From assembly GCA_030604325.1 (NCBI GenBank), contig JAUVWC010000101.1:1-5773 (forward strand): a DNA stretch of 5,773 nucleotides, in the 5' to 3' direction. A program made the position numbers and the translations under genes. This stretch comes from Candidatus Zixiibacteriota bacterium (lineage in GTDB: Bacteria; Blakebacterota; Blakebacteria; Blakebacterales; Blakebacteraceae). This document shows positions 1-5,773 of this stretch, piece after piece (position 1 is the stretch's first letter; each line of letters starts with the position of its first letter). Below the pieces are notes generated by a model. That model was not told the origin of the DNA. It searched no databases and saw only the letters and a list, made by a program, of their open reading frames with translations.

Positions 1-1664
1 CCATCATGATCAGCCCCCACGACCCCGCCAGAATCTACTTCGGGGGCAATAAGTTCTTCATCAGCGACGACCGGGGTGATACGTGGCGGTCCACCGAGGA
101 CCTGACCAAGCAGATCGACCGGAACGAGCTGGAGATCATGGGAGTGGTGAACAGCCAGATCCGGATTTCTCGCAACGACGGGATCTCCACGTACGGGAAT
201 ATCACGACCATAAGCGAGTCACCACACACCGCGGGGATCCTCTGGGCCGGCACCGATGACGGCAACCTGCAGCTATCCCGCGACGGCGGGGGGACCTGGA
301 CCAATGTAATCAACCGGCTGGATGAGGTGCCGCCCCGCACCTACGTGACCAGAATCGAGGCCAGCCGCTTCGCCGAAGGACGTGCTTACGTGACCTTCGA
401 CGGGCACCGGAACAACGACTTCACTCCCTACGTGTTCGTGACCGAGGACTTCGGGCGCAGGTGGAAGAGCATCACCGACGGGATACCCGAAGGGAGCAAC
501 GCCAACTGCATCCGCGAACACCACCGCAATCCCAACCTGCTCTTTCTCGGAACAGAACGGGGGGCATACTGGTCGTTCGACCGCGGCGAGACCTGGAACC
601 TGTTCGAGGGCGACCTGCCGAGGGTGCCGGTGGACGACATCTACATCCATCCGATAAAGAACGATCTGATCTTCGGAACCCACGGCCGCGGCGCATATGT
701 AATGGATGACATCGCACCGCTGGAGGGAATGAGTTCGGCGGTGCTGTCGAGCCAGTTCACGCTCTTCCCGATCCGCTACACGCACCGATTCTCCCGGTTC
801 AATCACCTTCAGGACCAGGGCGAGTTTCTGTTTAACACTCCCAATCCACCATACGGTGCCATTATTAACTACTTCCTCTCCGAGGAGTTGGGAGACGAGG
901 ACGAGGTGGAGATCAGGATCACCGATGCCTCGGGCAACTTCGTCCGTTCGATGAACGGGACCAAAGAGAGGGGCGTGAACCGGGTGCTGTGGAACCTGCA
1001 GCACTCGATCGAGGGTGCCGAGCCCGCACCAACCCAGCAGATGAGGTACGGGAGGGGCTCCCAGGCCCCTGAAGCGGTGCCGGGCACCTACACCGTTACG
1101 GTCACCGCCGCCGGGATTTCGCAGGCCCAGACGGTTGAAGTCCGGCTCGATCCCCGCTTTGAGGGCAAGGTCAGCATTGCGGACATGATCGCACTGAGGG
1201 ACGTGCAGCTCCGGATAGGGGAACTGATGGCTAAACTCAATGCCTCCTCAAGGCGCCTGAGCAGCATCCAGACCCAGATTACCGAGCTTAATCAGTTCCT
1301 CAGCGCCAGGAGAGAGGTTCCGGAAGCGGTCCAACAGGCCATCAGGAATTTCACCCAGGAGATGAGGGCGCTGAACACTGAGCTATTCGGATCGGGAGGC
1401 GGCAGGTTCCGCGGTGGCGGTGGCGACGAATCGGTCATGGGACGTCTGTCGGCGATAAGCCGCGAAATAAGTGGCCTGACCGGTCCGGTCCCCGCAGACA
1501 TACACGATCGCATCAACGCCCTTGTTCCCGAAGTGGAAGCAGCGGCGACCAGGGTGGAGGAGTTCATATCCACGAAGGTGCCGGAGCTGAACCGGACACT
1601 GAGCGGCGCGGGCATACCCTTCCTCGAACCGGTAGAGAGCGCTCCGCCACCTGGTGTAGTGTAA
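1..1664 (+). CDS. VPS10/sortilin-like Asp-box beta-propeller protein, C-terminal part (5' truncated)
   Basis: The reading frame is open to the left edge, and the Met at base 6 lies inside a propeller blade, so the true start is outside the window. Numbering from that Met, four Asp-box (BNR-type, S-x-D-x-G-x-T-W) motifs are visible: S20-W27, S91-W98, a degenerate T146-W153, and S190-W197. The last blade ends near GTHGRGAYVMDD (224-235). Residues about 270-370 resemble a FlgD-type Ig-like domain (GNFVRSMNG, then RVLWNL, then PGTYTVTV). Next comes a helical, coiled-coil-like stretch (about 391-461), a Gly/Arg linker (462-475) and a second helical segment. This order matches large bacterial proteins annotated as VPS10 domain-containing or glycosyl-hydrolase-like, often near 1000 residues and usually secreted. 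Their substrate is generally unknown, and no catalytic residues can be named here. It is followed by hairpins and faces the TonB receptor gene. Family assignment is fairly sure; function is not. Confidence 0.88.
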   Translation, partial: IMISPHDPARIYFGGNKFFISDDRGDTWRSTEDLTKQIDRNELEIMGVVNSQIRISRNDGISTYGNITTISESPHTAGILWAGTDDGNLQLSRDGGGTWTNVINRLDEVPPRTYVTRIEASRFAEGRAYVTFDGHRNNDFTPYVFVTEDFGRRWKSITDGIPEGSNANCIREHHRNPNLLFLGTERGAYWSFDRGETWNLFEGDLPRVPVDDIYIHPIKNDLIFGTHGRGAYVMDDIAPLEGMSSAVLSSQFTLFPIRYTHRFSRFNHLQDQGEFLFNTPNPPYGAIINYFLSEELGDEDEVEIRITDASGNFVRSMNGTKERGVNRVLWNLQHSIEGAEPAPTQQMRYGRGSQAPEAVPGTYTVTVTAAGISQAQTVEVRLDPRFEGKVSIADMIALRDVQLRIGELMAKLNASSRRLSSIQTQITELNQFLSARREVPEAVQQAIRNFTQEMRALNTELFGSGGGRFRGGGGDESVMGRLSAISREISGLTGPVPADIHDRINALVPEVEAAATRVEEFISTKVPELNRTLSGAGIPFLEPVESAPPPGVV

Positions 1665-1667
1665 AAA

Positions 1668-1687
1668 GGACCTGCACTCACAGGTCC
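1668..1687 (+). other. small hairpin just after the propeller gene stop
   Basis: A perfect 7-bp inverted repeat, GGACCTG (1668-1674) and CAGGTCC (1681-1687), encloses the 6-base loop CACTCA. It begins three bases after the TAA stop. No T-run follows, so by itself it is not a textbook terminator. It may protect the mRNA 3' end or assist the stronger hairpin downstream. Confidence 0.55.
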
Positions 1688-1711
1688 TGACCGACATATA
1701 AACTCGATTGG

Positions 1712-1744
1712 GCGCCCCCTTGCCCGAGGCGAGGGGGCGCTTTT
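1712..1744 (+). terminator. strong intrinsic terminator in the convergent gap
   Basis: The arm GCGCCCCCT (1712-1720) pairs perfectly with AGGGGGCGC (1732-1740). The stem extends inward through a T-G wobble and three more GC pairs (GCC 1722-1724 with GGC 1728-1730), leaving a 3-base loop. This gives about 13 pairs, followed at once by TTTT (1741-1744). The T-run side makes it a rho-independent terminator for the leftmost gene. On the opposite strand the stem is not followed by a clear T-run, although a stem this stable could still block or end transcription from the receptor gene, whose stop codon is only a few bases away. Confidence 0.85.
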
Positions 1745-1751
1745 CATCGTG

Positions 1752-4091
1752 CTATATTCCCGGTGTCCAGCCGAGGGCGAGAACCAGGTGACGCCCGGGA
1801 TTGTAGACTCCCGAACCGTGCTCCTTGCAGGCGTGGTCGAAGAGGTTCCCCAGAGTGATGCTCAGGTTGAGCGGCCCGAAGTCCCTGCTCCCCCTGATGT
1901 TCCAGTCGGACCAGCCGGGAGTGCCTCCTGGATCTATGCGGGTGTCTTCGATATCCCTGGCTGAAAGACGCCGCTGATCGGCGGCCGCCCGCACGAAGAT
2001 TTCGGCGGTTGCTCCCTCCCGATGCCATTTCAATCCAATCAATCCCATCAGCGGCGGGATCCGGCTCATCGGTTCGTCGGCTGTCATGCTCTGCCCGTAG
2101 GTGTAGAAGGCATTGCCGCGCAGGGTCAGTCTCTCCGACAGCCGGAACCGGCACTGGATCTCCGCGCCGCGGATGAATGCCTCACCGACGTTTTTCTGCA
2201 CCCGGACCGGCAGCTCGCCGGCATCCGGCACACCGTTTCCGTTCTCGTCCAGGAAGGGAAGGGGGACGCCGTTCTGCAGGTAGGTGCCCGGCCGCCGGTC
2301 GATGAGATTATCGAGGGCGGTGTAGTAGAGAAATATCTCGATGTCGTTCGTGTTCCACTCGCATTTGACCCCGAGCTCCAGGTTGGTGCTGGTCTCGGCC
2401 TTCAGCCCGGGGGAGGGAGTATCCACCCAGTTGTTGCTCTCCTTGAGTACGACCGTGTCGTTGAAGTTGGGCGCCCGGAACCCGCGGCTCACCGACAGCA
2501 GCAGGTTCAACCAGGGGCGCAGGCGGCGGCTTAGCCCCAGGTTGCCGGTGAGGTTGCTGAAGCTGTCCTCGTAGAATCCGTACGGATCCTCCAGGGGAGC
2601 CTCACACCATACCCGGCTCCAGCGGATCCCCGCCGTCAGGTCTGTGGCGGGTCCCAACGATACGTCGTCGCTGAAGAAGATGCCCAGCTGCTGGTAACGG
2701 GAGTCGTCGGGATAGGCCCCCCTCTTTGTCACCGAGGTATCCGGTGAGATGTCGGTACGGGTGCTGCGCAGCCTGTCGGCGTAGAACTCCAGCCCCCAGC
2801 GCAGCGCGTGTCTGCGCGCCGCCAGTGAAGTTGCCTGCAGGAAGGTGCCTATGGTAGTGATCCGGTCGTCTTCGATTGTGCGTGTGGTGGAACCGGGCTT
2901 CACCTTGATCCGGCCTTCGTGTTCGCGCTGCCAGGAGACGTTCCACTCCAGGCTGTTCACCCAGGGTGACGGCTGGGTCACGCGCCAGGCCGCCATCCCG
3001 AGGAAGCGGTCCTGCGGATCGTACAGGTAGGTCTCGTAGTTGCCCGAGGCGTACAGGTCGTACCGCGGCACCTCCGACTGGCGGAGTTTGAGGATGTCTA
3101 CGCGAAGCGTCTGGTGGGGCGAGAGACGGAAGGCGCTGATGAAGTGTCCGCCGATTTCATCGTATCCCGTTGGGTCGTGGACCGGGATCCCGCCGCCTGG
3201 ATCGAGGTTGCCGAGGGAACGGGCTGTAGCGCCCAACCGGGCGGCGAAGCCCGGTCCGGCATGGGCCAGCGCAAGGTGGAGGCTGCGGCCGTCGTCGGCC
3301 GAGGTGTAACGGGTACGCAGTGAGGGTTCCCAGCGTATTCCTCCGTCGGTGAATGAGGGAGGACTCGTGATCATGTTGACCATGCCGCCCACGGCGTCGG
3401 TGCCGTAGAGAACCGATCCCGGGCCGCGGACCACCTCGATGCGGGTCAGTGCCTCGGCGTCGATCGTCTCCATGTACTGATTGCCGCCCGTCCGGATGGT
3501 CGGCCTGTTAAGCCGCACCCCGTTGTAGAGCAGCAGGATATCCTTTCCGATCAGGCCGCGGATGATGGGGGTTCCGTGGCCGGCGGTGGTCTTCTGGACC
3601 AGTATTCCGGGTGCTTCCCGCAGGGCGTCGGCGGTGCTGCCGGCCGGCCGGGTGGCGATAGCATCCTCCCCGGTTACGGTTACCGCCTTTACTGTTCTGA
3701 ATTCCGAATCGTAGCGCCGGTCAGCCGTTACGATAATCTCTTCCATGTCGATATTATGAGGCTCCATGCGGATTTCGACCCTCACGGTCTCACCGGTCTG
3801 CAGCCTGACGGGAATCTCCCTGGTTCTGTATCCGATGTGACTGGCGACCAGAATGTCGTCCAGTGCCGGAAGATTCGGGATGACGAATCTACCCTCCCGG
3901 TCGGCGAAGGTACCGCTCTTGTTTTGTTTGAGGAAGACGTTCGTGGCTACCAGGGGCCTCTCTGTTTCAGCATCGAGTACTATTCCTTCGATCCGGCCTG
4001 CTCCTTGAGCAGAAGCATCAGCGACCGACAGGGAGAGGTAGAGGATTGAGAAGGTCAGAAGTGCGCGGGAGTGTGAGGTTGATAATATCAT
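1752..4091 (-). CDS. TonB-dependent outer-membrane receptor with carboxypeptidase-regulatory-like N-terminal domain
   Basis: This is a complete 779-residue protein. It has a Sec signal peptide with likely cleavage after A26-S27-A28. A CarboxypepD_reg-like beta-sandwich follows (about 33-112; GRIEGIVLDAETERPL, then a DREGRF motif). EEIIVTADRR (117-126) is a possible TonB-box region. The plug domain (about 130-245) shows the hallmark IIRGL (176-180), LLLYNGVRLN (186-195), and RIEVVRGPGSVLYGTDAVGG (217-236) with NMIT. The remainder is a 22-strand-type barrel, with NLFD near the C-terminus. Such proteins import siderophores, heme, cobalamin, peptides or glycans across the outer membrane using TonB-ExbBD energy. 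The substrate cannot be read from the sequence. ATG at 4091 is the only sensible start because it precedes the signal peptide directly, although no clear Shine-Dalgarno is seen upstream. Oddities are an EF-hand-like loop at 615-626 and a C-terminus that runs past the usual terminal aromatic residue. Confidence 0.96.
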   Translation of the reverse strand: MILSTSHSRALLTFSILYLSLSVADASAQGAGRIEGIVLDAETERPLVATNVFLKQNKSGTFADREGRFVIPNLPALDDILVASHIGYRTREIPVRLQTGETVRVEIRMEPHNIDMEEIIVTADRRYDSEFRTVKAVTVTGEDAIATRPAGSTADALREAPGILVQKTTAGHGTPIIRGLIGKDILLLYNGVRLNRPTIRTGGNQYMETIDAEALTRIEVVRGPGSVLYGTDAVGGMVNMITSPPSFTDGGIRWEPSLRTRYTSADDGRSLHLALAHAGPGFAARLGATARSLGNLDPGGGIPVHDPTGYDEIGGHFISAFRLSPHQTLRVDILKLRQSEVPRYDLYASGNYETYLYDPQDRFLGMAAWRVTQPSPWVNSLEWNVSWQREHEGRIKVKPGSTTRTIEDDRITTIGTFLQATSLAARRHALRWGLEFYADRLRSTRTDISPDTSVTKRGAYPDDSRYQQLGIFFSDDVSLGPATDLTAGIRWSRVWCEAPLEDPYGFYEDSFSNLTGNLGLSRRLRPWLNLLLSVSRGFRAPNFNDTVVLKESNNWVDTPSPGLKAETSTNLELGVKCEWNTNDIEIFLYYTALDNLIDRRPGTYLQNGVPLPFLDENGNGVPDAGELPVRVQKNVGEAFIRGAEIQCRFRLSERLTLRGNAFYTYGQSMTADEPMSRIPPLMGLIGLKWHREGATAEIFVRAAADQRRLSARDIEDTRIDPGGTPGWSDWNIRGSRDFGPLNLSITLGNLFDHACKEHGSGVYNPGRHLVLALGWTPGI

Positions 4092-4203
4092 GACAATCGA
4101 GTGAAACAGTCGTTGGTCCGGGACTCCAGGCTGTATTCTCTTCTGACCTTGTGATCGAGGACGGGCGCTACTGCTGACAGACCTGAAATTAGTTGTTCAA
4201 CCC

Positions 4204-4234
4204 TTTAGAAGGCACATCTATTCAGTCCTACAAT
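4204..4234 (+). promoter_or_regulatory. possible sigma-70-like promoter of the SDR gene
   Basis: TACAAT (4229-4234) matches the -10 consensus at five of six positions. TTTAGA (4204-4209) matches the -35 consensus at four of six, but the 19-base spacer is longer than the ideal 17. The -10 lies 57 bases upstream of the ATG at 4292. This is inferred from sequence resemblance only, and the organism's promoter consensus is unknown. Confidence 0.25.
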
Positions 4235-4274
4235 TTGTGCCGGTTCTGCATTGAAATAAAGGGAAACCAATGTT

Positions 4275-4284
4275 GGAGAGGGGG
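4275..4284 (+). promoter_or_regulatory. ribosome binding site that sets the SDR start
   Basis: The purine run GGAGAGGGGG lies 7 bases before the ATG at 4292. It supports that start over the in-frame TTG at 4193, which would add 33 residues of Cys-containing sequence unlike the SDR family. Confidence 0.55.
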
Positions 4285-4291
4285 TCGGGGC

Positions 4292-5068
4292 ATGATCACT
4301 TGGGACTTCTCGGACGTTAAAGCTCTCATCACGGGTGCCAGCAGTGGTATAGGTCGTGAGACAGCCCGCCTGTTCGTGGAGGCGGGAGCAGGTGTGATCG
4401 CCACAGCTCGAAACAAGGAGACTCTTCAGGAGCTGGCGGGGGAGCTTGCCGAAGCCAGTGGCACGATACAGACACTTGCTGGAGATTTAACCAACGATCA
4501 TTTCCGGCAGCGGCTCGTCGAGGAAACCGTGGAAACACTGGGAGGACTCGACGTGCTGGTCAACGCCGCGGGGATCATCGCCAGCGCCGATTGGGATACG
4601 ACCAGCCTGGAGGACTGGGACAGGATGATGGATATCAATCTCCGCTCCCTGTTCGCTCTCTCCAAACATGCCATTCCCCATCTCAAGTCCTCCCAGGGCG
4701 CCATCGTCAATGTCAGCAGCGTGACGGGGACGCGCGCCTTCCCGGGGGTGCTGGCCTACTGCGTCAGCAAGGCGGGGGTGGACCAGCTCACGCGCTGCCT
4801 GGCCATGGAGCTGGCCCCCGACGGAGTGCGGGTGAACGCTGTCAATCCGGGGGTGACCCGCACCAACCTGCACCGGGCGGGCGGGATGGATGAGGAGACA
4901 TATGCCGCCTTCCTGGAACGCGGCAAGACCTCCCACCCCCTGGGCAGTGTGGGGGAGCCGGCCGAGATAGCCGACCTGATTGCCTTCCTCGCCTCCGACC
5001 GTTCGGGCTGGATAACCGGTGAGACCGTGGCCATCGACGGGGGCCGGCATCAGACCTGTGCTCGCTAG
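4292..5068 (+). CDS. classical short-chain dehydrogenase/reductase (SDR family oxidoreductase)
   Basis: This 258-residue cytoplasmic enzyme has the usual length of a classical SDR. It has the Rossmann dinucleotide loop TGASSGIG (14-21), an acidic GDL after the third strand (D65), NAAG (91-94), and the catalytic set N116, S143, Y156 and K160, where YCVSK supplies the YxxxK motif. NPG follows at 185-187, and the C-terminal region ITGETVAIDGG (241-251) is typical of FabG-like enzymes. The basic residue R40 just after the second strand suggests preference for NADP(H) over NAD(H). It would oxidise an alcohol or reduce a carbonyl, but the substrate cannot be deduced: FabG-like 3-oxoacyl, sugar, steroid-like and secondary alcohol dehydrogenases share these motifs. 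It starts at the ATG next to the purine-rich ribosome site. It diverges from the receptor gene and lies 148 bases before the dipeptidase gene. The family call is secure. Confidence 0.95.
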   Translation: MITWDFSDVKALITGASSGIGRETARLFVEAGAGVIATARNKETLQELAGELAEASGTIQTLAGDLTNDHFRQRLVEETVETLGGLDVLVNAAGIIASADWDTTSLEDWDRMMDINLRSLFALSKHAIPHLKSSQGAIVNVSSVTGTRAFPGVLAYCVSKAGVDQLTRCLAMELAPDGVRVNAVNPGVTRTNLHRAGGMDEETYAAFLERGKTSHPLGSVGEPAEIADLIAFLASDRSGWITGETVAIDGGRHQTCAR

Positions 5069-5087
5069 CCTTGGCCCGAGGGACGGG

Positions 5088-5117
5088 TTGACCCGGGGGG
5101 ATGTGGCGGGCTAAGTA
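5088..5117 (+). promoter_or_regulatory. weak promoter candidate ahead of the dipeptidase gene
   Basis: TTGACC (5088-5093) is a good -35-like hexamer, followed after 18 bases by TAAGTA (5112-5117), a poor -10; an overlapping TATAGG is at 5116-5121. The -35 candidate sits within a short palindrome, CGGGTTGACCCG (5084-5095), that could instead be a small hairpin after the SDR gene, although no T-run follows it. If the promoter is real, the dipeptidase can be transcribed separately from the SDR gene, with a leader of roughly 90 bases. Confidence 0.22.
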
Positions 5118-5200
5118 TAGGTATGCCGTGAATGATGAATCGGCCTGCAGTGTATCGTCTATCAGCAGAGGGGAATAGGAACGGCCGGGGACGGCCTGAA

Positions 5201-5207
5201 GAGGAGG
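5201..5207 (+). promoter_or_regulatory. strong Shine-Dalgarno of the dipeptidase gene
   Basis: GAGGAGG lies 9 bases before the ATG at 5217. It fixes the start of the right-hand gene and argues against the overlapping frame that begins at 5132. Confidence 0.8.
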
Positions 5208-5216
5208 CATACCAGA

Positions 5217-5773
5217 ATGATCGCTACGTCAACCTCCACTGCACATGCATGGAACAGAATACGCGGCTCGATCTTCAGCCGCGTTCTCCTCACGGTTGCG
5301 GTTATCGCAGTCTCCGGCCTTCAGGTCGCCTGCGGGGGCCAGCTCTCCGAGGAACAGATCCAGACCGAGGCCCCGAGGATCCATAACGAGGCGTGGATCG
5401 TCGATACCCACCTAGACTCGCCGCTCAGGGGCCTGCGCGATCCCGAATGGAATGCTGATGAAAAACATGACAGCGGCTGCTGGGATATCCCGCGTATGAT
5501 CGAGGGGGGCGCCGATGCCGTCTTCCTGGCCGTCTACATCGGACAGAGACCGCTTACCCCCGAGGGTTATGAGAGCGCGCACAGCCTCGCTATCCAGCTC
5601 TTCGACTGGATCCATGCCGCGGCGGATGCCAGCCCCAATGCCGAGTTCGCCGCCACCGCCGCCGATGCCGAACGGCTGCACCAGGAGGGGAAGAGGGCCA
5701 TCTTCATCGGCGTGGAGAACGGCTACCCGATCGGCACCGATATCAGGAACGTGGAGGATTTCTACAACCGGGG
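5217..5773 (+). CDS. M19-family membrane dipeptidase, exported (3' truncated)
   Basis: The frame is open from ATG 5217 to the right edge, giving 185 residues, about the first half of a family whose members usually run to 320-420. The N-terminus is an export signal: Arg at 14, 16 and 22, a hydrophobic stretch at 23-38, then VAC-GG with C39 as a possible lipidated cysteine. After it, IVDTHLDSP (61-69) carries the M19 metal-binding HxD pair H64/D66. WDIPRMIEGGADAVFLAVYI (89-108) matches the family's second conserved segment. FIGVENG (163-169) supplies the bridging glutamate, E167. The two later metal-binding histidines lie beyond the window. Members are zinc-dependent and hydrolyse dipeptides, sometimes including D-residues or beta-lactam-like bonds. 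Here the site would be periplasmic or on the envelope surface. It lies downstream of the SDR gene in the same direction, with its own strong ribosome site. Family call is secure; exact substrate is unknown. Confidence 0.92.
   Translation, partial: MIATSTSTAHAWNRIRGSIFSRVLLTVAVIAVSGLQVACGGQLSEEQIQTEAPRIHNEAWIVDTHLDSPLRGLRDPEWNADEKHDSGCWDIPRMIEGGADAVFLAVYIGQRPLTPEGYESAHSLAIQLFDWIHAAADASPNAEFAATAADAERLHQEGKRAIFIGVENGYPIGTDIRNVEDFYNR

Larger units (their letters stand above)
4092..4291. other. divergent intergenic region between receptor and SDR genes
   Basis: These 200 bases must hold the promoters of both flanking genes. The stretch around 4180-4260 is clearly more AT-rich than the neighbouring coding DNA, as expected of promoter DNA. 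On the + strand a fair -10-like hexamer is present (see the separate entry). On the - strand I could not find a convincing sigma-70 or Bacteroidota-type (TAnnTTTG) promoter for the receptor, and no Shine-Dalgarno precedes its ATG. A weak resemblance to a cobalamin box occurs at 4115-4132 on the - strand. Confidence 0.6.

Noticed and set aside
273..1004. 243-residue open frame on the - strand opposite the propeller gene
   Set aside because: It lies wholly antisense to a frame with clear Asp-box motifs, and its translation shows no recognisable domain. Long antisense frames are expected in GC-rich coding DNA.
2022..2534. 170-residue open frame on the + strand opposite the receptor gene
   Set aside because: It is antisense to the TonB-dependent barrel, has no family resemblance, and has no supported ribosome site.
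3576..4049. 157-residue open frame on the + strand opposite the receptor N-terminus
   Set aside because: It is antisense to the signal peptide, regulatory-like and plug domains of the receptor, which are unmistakable, so it is a shadow frame.
4193..4291. Longer SDR start at the in-frame TTG
   Set aside because: The 33 extra residues do not resemble an SDR N-terminus and would overlap the best promoter candidate, whereas ATG 4292 has a purine-rich ribosome site and gives a normal SDR length.
4487..5050. 187-residue open frame on the - strand opposite the SDR gene
   Set aside because: The + strand carries every SDR motif in order; the antisense translation has none of its own.
5181..5196. Direct repeat ACGGCC with a 4-base spacer, containing self-complementary GGCC, just before the dipeptidase ribosome site
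   Set aside because: It is too short and too likely by chance in GC-rich DNA to call as an operator or terminator; no T-run follows.
5132..5386. 84-residue + strand open frame overlapping the start of the dipeptidase
   Set aside because: The frame from 5217 has a strong Shine-Dalgarno, a signal peptide and M19 metal-binding motifs; the 5132 frame has none and would overlap it.

Overview
This GC-rich window (about 60 % G+C by eye) reads as ordinary bacterial chromosome from a Gram-negative organism, with four protein genes and short intergenic gaps. A TonB-dependent outer-membrane receptor with an N-terminal carboxypeptidase-regulatory-like domain, a large secreted sortilin/VPS10-type beta-propeller protein and a metal-dependent M19 dipeptidase together suggest an environmental member of the Bacteroidota/Gemmatimonadota/FCB-like assemblage. 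This placement is inference from gene families, not a phylogenetic result. No RNA gene, insertion sequence, CRISPR array or phage gene was seen.

Layout: (1) from the left edge to 1664 (+), the C-terminal half of a VPS10/Asp-box beta-propeller protein, truncated by the window; (2) 1665-1751, a compact convergent gap with two hairpins, the second a strong intrinsic terminator; (3) 1752-4091 (-), a complete TonB-dependent receptor; (4) 4092-4291, a divergent intergenic region with a possible promoter for the rightward gene; (5) 4292-5068 (+), a classical short-chain dehydrogenase/reductase; (6) 5069-5216, a short gap with a weak promoter candidate and a strong Shine-Dalgarno sequence; (7) 5217 to the right edge (+), the N-terminal half of an M19 membrane dipeptidase with an export signal, truncated by the window. 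This last gene has no stop codon inside the window, so it is easy to miss.

How the genes might work together: the propeller protein, the receptor and the dipeptidase all carry, or are expected to carry, export signals and would act in the cell envelope. That fits scavenging of peptides or other organic matter, but nothing links them in one operon: genes 1 and 2 converge, 2 and 3 diverge, and 3 and 4 share a direction across a 148-base gap. I did not find a convincing new system. The points most worth a second look are an EF-hand-like calcium loop in the receptor barrel, a weak cobalamin-box-like motif in its leader, and the non-canonical lipobox of the dipeptidase.
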